Shown: piece after piece, positions 57,453 to 64,000 of the stretch
Numbering within the stretch: the stretch's first letter is position 1
Layout of the letters: every line of letters starts with the position of its first letter
Assembly (NCBI RefSeq): GCF_027942865.1
Contig: NC_134513.1
Span: 36,015,429-36,079,428, forward strand
Direction: 5' to 3'
From: Odontesthes bonariensis
Taxonomy: Eukaryota; Chordata; Actinopteri; Atheriniformes; Atherinopsidae
Length of the DNA stretch: 64,000 nucleotides
Notes under the pieces: model-generated
Told to the model about the DNA's origin: nothing
The model's database searches: none
The model's input: only the letters and a program-made list of their open reading frames with translations
Translations under genes and position numbers: made by a program

Positions 57453-58009
57453 TACTTCCTGTTCCTGATGAAACAGGTCATTTCCTCTCTGTGATGCTGA
57501 AACCTGCACCTCATCACACCATGTCCACAGGAACCTTTACCCTGTTCCTCTCTTTTGACCCTTCAGCCTACATCTGTTAACTCACATCAGAGGCTCCTAG
57601 AATAAAAGCTGCATGTGTGGAGCTGCTAACTGGTGATTTATGAGTTCATCTGTCAGAGACGACGTCAGAAGGCTCATCTGCACATGGATGATGTCAGCAG
57701 GAGTGAACCTGGCTGCTCCCACCTGTGCGCTGCTAACAGACAAACAGCTTTACATCGCTGCTGCTCTGGAGGAGAATTATGCTGCTGAATAACAGCAGCT
57801 GCTGAAAGGGAGCCGGTGTTCTGCATCTCCGAGGCTTTTAAACCGGAGCAGCTCGTGGACATTTCATAAAGCTTCATAAAGAACCCTCTTTTCTTTGAGT
57901 GGTTAGTGTGCAGCATCCCTGACAGCAACGCGGTGAGGAGGCGTCTCACCCTCTGCCTGTAGCGGGCGTCGGCGTTCGGGTTGAGCCCCAGCAGGGCCTG
58001 CTCGTCCAT
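41186..58009 (-). CDS. xpot: Exportin-T, tRNA nuclear exporter
   Basis: XPOT is an importin-beta family HEAT-repeat protein that exports mature tRNAs from the nucleus with Ran-GTP. I find 23 coding exons: 58009-57950, 57358-57276, 57189-57133, 52496-52427, 50029-49811, 49532-49348, 49271-49103, 48844-48569, 48454-48392, 48317-48193, 48009-47865, 47786-47667, 47590-47496, 47345-47276, 47195-46957, 46832-46547, 43821-43632, 43366-43250, 43170-43055, 42980-42933, 42849-42778, 41347-41291, 41212-41186. They sum to 962 aa, the human length. Landmarks: start MDEQALLGLNPNAD; IRNKAAQVFALTFVMEYL; VTCQCLEVVG-type block in exon 6; HEDDDISANIVGFCYEYL; ERKQALMRSLL; LPFIPAASEHMLKDCEAKDL; QKTCFIILSKLVELWG; end FFQRAKL. 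Exons are conserved while introns 3, 4, 13, 16 and 21 hold arrays or transposons. A 5' noncoding exon is likely near 60051. Confidence 0.98.
41470..42523 (+). pseudogene. piggyBac transposase N-terminal fragment
   Basis: An acidic segment (FEDDDNDEDDFEGFE) is followed by ATPLQAFNHIFTEELWAHLV and SETNRYSEQ, the start of the DDE_Tnp_1_7 domain. The frame is interrupted at 41878 by a MITE and resumes after 42430 with VPEMKAFIGMCLGSL, then stops within about 20 codons. The three catalytic Asp residues are not present, so it is inactive. Confidence 0.75.
41882..42426. mobile_element. TTAA-flanked MITE inside the piggyBac relic
   Basis: Inverted ends AGCTGCAGTCTGCAA and TTGCAGACTGCAGCT are flanked by TTAA at 41878-41881 and 42427-42430. 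With it removed, the piggyBac reading frame is continuous across the TTAA. TTAA targets fit piggyBac or Kolobok families. It has no coding capacity that I can see. Confidence 0.85.
43856..46535. repeat. Minisatellite filling XPOT intron 16
   Basis: Mixed 12-, 14-, 18- and 20-bp units built from GTGTCAGACGTGGC, TTAGACGTGGC and (from 45490) TTAGCGGTGGCGTGTCAGAC. It spans nearly the whole intron between exon 16 (46832-46547) and exon 17 (43821-43632). On the XPOT sense strand it reads CACGTCTGACACTGACACGC, with tandem CTGAC motifs and almost no AG. Plus-strand frames of up to 269 codons are artefacts. Confidence 0.95.
47361..47446. repeat. 16-bp minisatellite in XPOT intron 13
   Basis: About five copies of GTGAACGGGTGAACAG fill much of the 150-bp intron between exon 13 and exon 14, ending about 16 bp from the exon 14 acceptor. 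On the sense strand it is CTGTTCACCCGTTCAC, pyrimidine-rich and free of AG. Confidence 0.9.
50055..51450. repeat. 20/21-bp minisatellite in XPOT intron 4
   Basis: About 67 units of AAACTGGCAGAAAGAAGCAG and related forms (GGAGCAG, AAGCATA, GGAGGATA) start about 26 bp from the exon 5 acceptor. A mostly 21-bp period lets minus-strand frames run open into exon 5 (605 and 468 codons), but the repeat part is intronic. Confidence 0.95.
51521..51710. mobile_element. ISL2EU-family end fragment
   Basis: AGCCGTATTCGGACTGTAGG and the next 170 bp match, base for base in long stretches, the reverse complement of the right end of the ISL2EU element (37460-37632). Only this end is visible, so it is a relic or a short deletion derivative. 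Confidence 0.65.
51844..52322. mobile_element. Harbinger-type MITE in XPOT intron 4
   Basis: TAA flanks both sides (51841-51843 and 52323-52325). The left end GGGCTGATTTATGG and right end GAAGCATACTGAGGCCT are imperfect inverted repeats related to the teleost GGGCTGATTTATA-type MITEs. It is 479 bp long with no coding capacity recognised. Confidence 0.6.
52501..57110. repeat. 15-bp minisatellite filling XPOT intron 3
   Basis: About 4.6 kb of GTGAGAACAGAACAG units with AACAG, AGCAG and TACAG variants, plus 20-bp units with an extra AACAG. It runs from 5 bp upstream of the exon 4 acceptor to about 23 bp from the exon 3 donor, so intron 3 is essentially all array. The plus strand repeats CAGGTGAG, a consensus 5' splice site. 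The sense strand repeats CTCACCTGTT and contains no AG that I could find. A segment of about 190 bp at 54236 recurs identically at 55071. All three minus frames are open for about 1,550 codons; these are artefacts. Confidence 0.97.
57361..57451. repeat. (CG)4(CA)41 microsatellite at XPOT exon 2 acceptor
   Basis: On the XPOT sense strand this is about 41 TG and 4 CG dinucleotides ending directly in CAG|GCTATGG, so the repeat takes the place of the polypyrimidine tract of intron 1. Confidence 0.95.
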
Positions 58010-59749
58010 GACTGCGGCGACAGACTGGCAGGCCATTCGTGGGTTAGCTTTCCTCCAAGGCTGGTTCACTCCTCTCTGCTGCAGCCGGGCAGATCTCTCT
58101 CATCTGCTCAGAGGGAACAAAGCTGACGTCAAACTCTGACACAGCAGCTCAGAGAGCTGACAGCTCAGCAGGGTCCACACTTTACTCCAATCACCGTTTC
58201 AGGTCCGAATCAAGTGACGAGGACGGAGCCGGTTCCTGTTGAAGCAGCATTAAGACATGATTTCACCTTAAATTACAACAAAGCCTTCAGATGTCCCACC
58301 AAGAACTGTTGACAGGTAAACTTAAACCATACATGTGAGGTCACAGTTTCACACCAGCTGAAGGTAAACTCATTATCGAGCATTTTGTCAAGATACATCA
58401 TTCATACTTCTGTTCAACAGTCTTGATCAGCTTCATTTCTTTACATATTTCATATAAAAACAGGAAGCAACTCCAGAGATTCACTGAAACATGTTCCAAC
58501 ATGAACATAAACCCAGAATCTGAGGCAGAAGCAGAGTTAGTTCAGTTCTGAGCAGCTTTAAAGTGAATATCTACTCTGAGCTGCTTTATTCTCCAACACA
58601 GCCTGAACCCTCTCAGATGAGCTTTCTGTCCTTTCTTTGAGTCTTCAGGAATAGTTCTCCAAGCTTCTTGAAGGACATCCCAAGGCTCTTCTGTTCTGTG
58701 TGGACACAACACTGGTTCATCCCTTGAGTTAGGAGCCTTTTTCCTGCCTGAATGGTTCATAGGTCAGAGTTAAGTGGCTTAACAAAGAAAAAACACATTC
58801 CTCTGAAGATGCTCAGGTACAAGGACTGGACTGAAGATGAGGAAAGAAGCAGAAAATGTTTAAAGAGAAACTTTGAAAGAGCTTCAGGAAGCTGCAGAAC
58901 TGTTGATCAGGACTTTAAAGGTTCCAGGAAAGTCTGGAAGAAATGAGGCAGATCAGGACCCTGGGTCGGGACCCTGGATCAGGACTCTAGACTTTTAAAC
59001 AGGGCTGTAGAATCTCCACATCCATGAACAATTTAAAACCAATCTAACTTTTAACATTGTGAAATATAATTTTTTTCCTTGCTTCTGTTCCTTTTTCAGC
59101 TTGAATGTCCCTTCCCTCTTTCCTTACTTCCTTACATTCTTCTGCATCTTTCCCCGATAATCCCTGTGCTCTCTGTGCCTTTTCATTGACTTCTGGATAT
59201 CACCACCAAGACTTATTTACTTGGAAGCTTCTCACGTCGAAATACCACGTGTCATTGTCTCATATCTCAGCTGTTGTCACATCTGGAGTTCTGATTTAGA
59301 CCAATAACGACATTAAAAAACACGCACATCTGTTCCGAGCACAATGCTAAACTTTGCCATCCACACGTGATCACATGTTTTAGTGTGTTGACAGGTAAAT
59401 ACTGTACGTGGCTGGCTGATGGCCTCGTGCAGCGTGCTCGTGACAACATGGGATCCAAGTGGGCTGACACGCAGTTGCTTAGCACTAACACGACCCTGAC
59501 AGCTAATGTTCGCCTCAGACGTGTTTTACTGCCCTGACAGCTACATGATGCAACACAGAGCCAACAGCTGCACCGTGGCTCGGTACCAACCCGCTACTGG
59601 TGATGTAAGCGGCCAACCAGTGAATTTGAAGCCCCTTCTTGTGGGGGAATCCAACATCAGCCGGGCCACTCCTCAGAAAGTTAGCGCTACGTGCTAAACA
59701 CTACATCCTGACACTTACTAGCTGCCTGCGGCTAACCTAGGCTAGCGTT
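58010..59749 (-). other. XPOT presumed 5' intron
   Basis: No other gene seen. An acceptor-like CCGCAG lies two bases before the XPOT ATG and another CTGCAG at about 58082, so the 5' UTR junction is uncertain. The block 58560-58960 has the look of a dispersed repeat, but I could not bound it. Confidence 0.4.
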
Positions 59750-60260
59750 AGCCGACTAGCCGCTGCTGCCGGATGAGTTGATCCCGGCGGAGAAAACGCG
59801 AGAAAACCCAAAGATTTCCCCTGGAAGATCCCGATAACAGCGGCTCTGACCGCGCGGGACAAGTGTGAGCCAATTTAAAGTGCTTCTGTCCCGGTTTAAC
59901 TCGGCCCGGTACCGCATACCTGCCCACGTCTCTTCAATCACATCAACGCTGTGAGATTCTCCCGAGTCACGAAGACAAACTAACTCCGCGCGCGCTACCC
60001 GTTTTCCCACGTGAACCCCGCTCGGATCACACAGCCGAGCAGCTCACCTTAGTGAAAACCCAACTCTGCCGGTGTTTGTCTCCGTCAGCTCATCGCGGAG
60101 CCTCCAGAAAGCAGTCGCATGTCGGTGGGACTCACAGTGGATACGGCGGTGCAGCGTGTCCGCTCCGGGTTAGCATCCGGGTCACGGGCCCAGGAAGAAG
60201 GTCCGCGGCCCGGGAAGGGATTCAAGTGCACTCAACCCGAACAAACCCTCCGATTTATGA
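59750..60260 (-). promoter_or_regulatory. CpG-rich promoter and likely noncoding exon of XPOT
   Basis: A GC- and CpG-rich island with an AAG|GTGAGC donor on the minus strand at 60050/60049 suggests that XPOT exon 1 is noncoding and lies between about 60250 and 60051. A CACGTG E-box is at about 60008-60013. No TATA box is evident. Confidence 0.5.
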
Positions 60261-60319
60261 CATATGGGACTTTACTTTATTTTTGTTTTTATTTCTGCTC
60301 ATTTATCCTGCCTCTCTGC

Positions 60320-63235
60320 CTTCCTTCTTCACTTCCTTTCTGCCTATCTGTCTTCCTTCCTTCCTTCCTTCCTTCCTTCCTTCCTTCCTTCCTTCCTTCC
60401 TTCCTTCCTTCCTTCCTTCCTTCCTTCCTTCCTTCCTTCCTTCCTTCTTCACTACCTACCTCCCTTCCTTCCTCCCTCTCTGCTTTCCTTCTTCACTTCC
60501 TTTCTGCCTATCTGCTTTCATCTTCACTACCATCTTTCCTTCCATCCACCCTTCCTTCCTTCCATCCTTCCTCCTGCCTTCCTCCCTTACTCCCTTCCTC
60601 CCTCTCTGCTTTCCTTCTTCACTTCCTTTCTGCCTATCTGCTTTCCTTCTTCACTACCATCTTTCCTTCCATCCTTCCTCCTGCTTTCCTTCTTCACTTC
60701 CTTTCTGCCTATCTGCGTTCATCTTCACTACCATCTTTCCTTCCATCCTTCCTTCCTTCCTTCCATCCTTCCTCCTGCTTTCCTTCTTCACTTCCTTTCT
60801 CCCTATCTGCTTTCATCTTCACTACCATATTTCCTTCCATCCTTCCTCCTGCTTTCCTTCTTCACTTCCTTTCTGCCTATCTGCTTTCATCTTCACTACC
60901 ATCTTTCCTTCCATCCTTCCTTCCTTCCTTCCATCCTTCCTCCTGCTTTCCTTCTTCACTACCATCTTTCCTTCCACCTTTCCTTCCTTCCATCCTTCCT
61001 CCTACTTTCCTTCTTCACTACCATCTTTCCTTCCATCTTTCCTTCCTTCCATCCTTCCTTCCTTCCTTCCATCCTTCCTCCTGCTTTCCTTCTTCACTAC
61101 CATCTTTCCTTCCACCTTTCCTTCCTTCCATCCTTCCTCCTACTTTCCTTCTTCACTACCATCTTTCCTTCCATCCACCCTTCCTTCCTTCCATCCTTCC
61201 TCCTGCTTTCCTTCTTCACTTCCTTTCTGCCTATCTGCTTTCATCTTCACTACCATCTTTCCTTCCATCCTTCCTTCCTTCCTTCCTTCCTTCCTTCCTT
61301 CCTTCCTTCCTCCTGCTTTCCTTCTTCACTACCATCTTTCCTTCCATCCACCCTTCCTTCCTTCCATCCTTCCTCCTGCTTTCCTTCCACCTTTCCTTCC
61401 TTCCATCCACCCTTCCTTCCTTCCATCCTTCCTCCTGCTTTCATTCTTCACTTCGTTTCTACCTATCTGCTTTCCTTTTTCACTACTATCTTTCCTTCCT
61501 TCCATCTTTCCTCCTGCCTTCCTTCTTCACTTCCTTTCTACCTATCTGCTTTCCTTCTTCACTACTATCTTCCTTCCTTCCTTCTTCACTTGCTTTCTGC
61601 ATATCTGCTTTCCTTCTTCACTACCATCTTTCCTGCCTTTCTTCTTTCCATCCTTCCTTCCTTCTTCACTTCCTCTCTACCACCTGCTTTCCTTCTTCAC
61701 TACCATCTTTCCTTCCATACTTCCTTCCATCTTTCCTCCTGCTTTCCTTCTTCACTTCCTTTCTGCCTATCTGCTTTCATCTTCACTACCATCTTTCCTT
61801 CCATCCTTCCTTCCATCCACCCTTCCTTCCTTCCATCCTTCCTCCTGCTTTCATCTTCACTACCATCTTTCCTTCCACCTTTCCTTCCTTCCACCCACCC
61901 TTCCTTCCTTCCTTCCTTCCTTCCTTCCTTCCTTCCTTCCTTCCTTCCATCCTTCCTCCTGCTTTCCTTCTTCACTTCCTTTCTGCCTATCTGCATTCAT
62001 CTCCATCTTTCCTTCCACCTTTCCTTCCTTCCACCCACCCTTCCTTCCTTCCTTCCTTCCTTCCTTCCATCCTTCCTCCTGCTTTCCTTCTTCACTTCCT
62101 TTCTGCCTATCTGCATTCATCTCCATCTTTCCTTCCATCTTTCCTTCCATCCACCCTTCCTTCCTTCCATCCTTCCTCCTGCTTTCCTTCTTCACTTCGT
62201 TTCTACCTATCTGCTTTCCTTTTTCACTACTATCTTTCCTTCCTTCAATCCTTCCTCCTGCCTTCCTTCTTCACTTCGTTTCTACCTATCTGCTTTCCTT
62301 CTTCACTACTATCTTCCTTCCTTCCTTCTTCACTTTTTTTCTGCATATCTTCTTTCCTTTTTCACTACTATCTTTCCTACCTTCCTTCCTTCCATCCTTC
62401 CTTCCTTCTTCACTTCCTCTCTACCACCTGCTTTCCTTCTTCACTACCATCTTTCCTTCCATACTTCCTTCCATCTTTCCTCCTGCCTTCCTTCTTCACT
62501 TCCTTTCTGCCTATCTGCTTTCATCTTCACTACCATCTTTCCTTCCATCCTTCCTTCCTTCCATCCTTCCTTCCTTCTTCACTTCCTCTCTACCACCTGC
62601 TTTCCTTCTTCACTACCATCTTTCCTTCCATCCTTCCTTCCATCTTTCCTCCTGCCTTCCTTCTTCACTTCCTTTCTACCTATCTGCTTTCCTTCTTCAC
62701 TACCATCCTTCCTTCCTTCCTTCTTCACTTGCTTTCTGCATATCTGCTTTCCTTTTTCACTACTATCTTTCCTTCCTTCCTCCCTTCCTTCCTTCCATCC
62801 TTCCCCCTTCCTTCCTTCTTCACTTCCTTTCTACCCACCTGCTTTCCTTCTTCACTACCATCTTTCCTTCCATCCTTCCTCATGCCTTCCTTCTTCACTT
62901 CCTTTCTACCTATCTGCTTTCCTTCTTCACTACCATCTTTCCTTCCATCCTTCCTTCCATCTTTCCTCCTGCCTTCCTTCTTCACTTCCTTTCTACCTAT
63001 CTGCTTTCCTTCTTCACTACCATCCTTCCTTCCTTCCTTCTTCACTTGCTTTCTGCATATCTGCTTTCCTTTTTCACTACTATCTTTCCTTCCTTCCTCC
63101 CTTCCTTCCTTCCATCCTTCCTCCTTCCTTCCTTCTTTACTTCCTTTCTGCTTATCTGCTTTCTTTATTCACTACCATCTTTCTTTCTTTCCTTCCTTCC
63201 TTCCTTGCTTCCTTCCTCCTTCACCTCCACCTTGC
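60320..63235. repeat. C/T-rich tandem array upstream of XPOT
   Basis: A run of CTTC tetranucleotides (60350-60446) grades into a higher-order array with words such as CTTCTTCACTTCCTTTCTGC, CTATCTGCTTTC and ACTACCATCTTTCC, repeated in blocks of about 60 to 200 bp. With almost no A or G in stop positions, all three plus frames stay open (1155, 1046 and 991 codons). I regard these as artefacts. The array lies within 100 bp of the putative XPOT first exon. Confidence 0.95.
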
Positions 63236-64000
63236 CTGACTCTATCAATGGTACACTGAAAATGAGCTGGTTAAAATCTTTCCTTCACAATAAGAGCTTC
63301 TGGTATCATATCCCCAGAGAAATCTTCCAGAAACTTGGTGGCATTGAGCTTTTGTTAAAATGTGGTTTTAATATTCTGAAACTTCCCGTTAAATTATCCC
63401 TGTTTCACCAGCAGGTCCTTTTATTTTGGAAACTCCTGTCCAATCACAACTTCCCCCACACAACACGCCCACATGGAACAATAGATACATCACAAGGAGA
63501 AACAAGTCGCTGTGTATAAAGGACAGGATGGAGGAAGGTATTTGGTCCCTAATTCATTTGGTTGATGTTGAAGGGTGTGTGATGACATATGATATTTTTT
63601 CCCGCAAATATAATTTAATCATCAATCATAACTTCTTTGCATCCATAATAAAAGCCATCCCTGAACCTACTTTATATTTAATTTAAGGGATTGTTTCCAA
63701 CTCCACTCACATCGCTCCTAATTTTTCACTTCTTCTCGTTGGAAATTGTGATTTTAAGGCTTTTAAGATTCCAAATAAAACAATTAGAAAGAGGTTTGAT
63801 GACATCACGCACCCTTTATTGTCATTTCGTAACTCTATTAAACAAATTTTCTCCAAAGAAGACATAAATTCGTTGCGTTCTAAATATATAAAATTCCCCA
63901 TTAATCCTAAATGGTGTCTATCCATCCGGAGAGTTACTGAGACGGAGGTGTGGTTTAAATCGGATGGATGTGTGTTTGGTGGAGGGGATGAAACTTCTGA
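63236..64000 (+). mobile_element. L1/Tx1-like LINE, ORF2 C-terminal part, runs off window
   Basis: The translation has the C-terminal ORF2 features of fish L1/Tx1-clade elements: FWYHIPREIFQKLGGIELLL, then KLPVKLSLFHQQVLLFWKLL, then TPTWNNRYITRRNKSLCI and the MEEGIWSLIHLVDVEG segment. The first two are in one frame and the last two in the next, with the shift near 63455 in a C-run, and stop codons follow. It is 5' truncated at the C/T array and continues beyond 64000. Confidence 0.8.

Noticed and set aside
58560..58960. Possible MITE or short gene in the XPOT 5' intron
   Set aside because: No convincing inverted ends, duplication or protein similarity.
60052..63519. Plus-strand open frames of 991, 1,046 and 1,155 codons rich in Ser, Phe, Leu and Pro
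   Set aside because: C/T-rich sequence cannot easily form stop codons, and all three frames are open equally. The last frame simply runs into a LINE.

Overview
The window is nuclear DNA from a ray-finned fish, most likely a percomorph teleost. The genes have many exons with GT-AG introns, the proteins match vertebrate families closely, and the mobile elements are typical of fish (L2 and L1/Tx1 LINEs, Harbinger, ISL2EU, piggyBac, hAT and Tc1 remnants). I cannot name the species.

Four host genes can be supported. From left to right they are: the first coding exon of a KIAA0930-like gene (minus strand, 11820-11964, the rest not found); FBXO7 (minus, 20936 down to 14464, eight coding exons, 514 aa); RTCB, the catalytic subunit of the tRNA-splicing ligase (plus, 24313-32246, twelve coding exons, 505 aa); and XPOT/exportin-t (minus, 58009 down to 41186, twenty-three coding exons, 962 aa). 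All three complete models were built exon by exon, and their reading phases close without a frameshift. FBXO7 and RTCB are head to head, as their human orthologues are. RTCB and XPOT are tail to tail, which puts a tRNA-splicing enzyme beside the tRNA exporter.

The space between exons is dominated by tandem repeats: a 29/32-bp array (1.9-3.3 kb), an 18-bp array (4.8-6.5 kb), a 19-bp array in FBXO7 intron 5, a 55-bp array in FBXO7 intron 3, a coding repeat in FBXO7 exon 2, 38-bp, CA-rich and 28-bp arrays in RTCB introns, arrays in XPOT introns 3, 4, 13 and 16, and a 2.9-kb C/T-rich array beside the XPOT promoter. Several arrays start within about 30 bp of a splice junction. The RTCB intron 9 array is built from copies of its own 5' splice site. 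Three XPOT intron arrays are, on the sense strand, nearly free of AG and made of branch-point-like motifs. These arrays also create very long open frames, which I reject as genes.

Mobile elements are nested and well bounded. A Harbinger element carrying only a MYB-like gene sits inside the RTCB 28-bp array with a TTA duplication. An ISL2EU element of about 5 kb with an AT duplication holds a smaller Harbinger MITE with a TAA duplication. A piggyBac relic in XPOT intron 21 is itself split by a TTAA-flanked MITE. The right edge is the 3' part of an L1/Tx1-like LINE that runs off the window.
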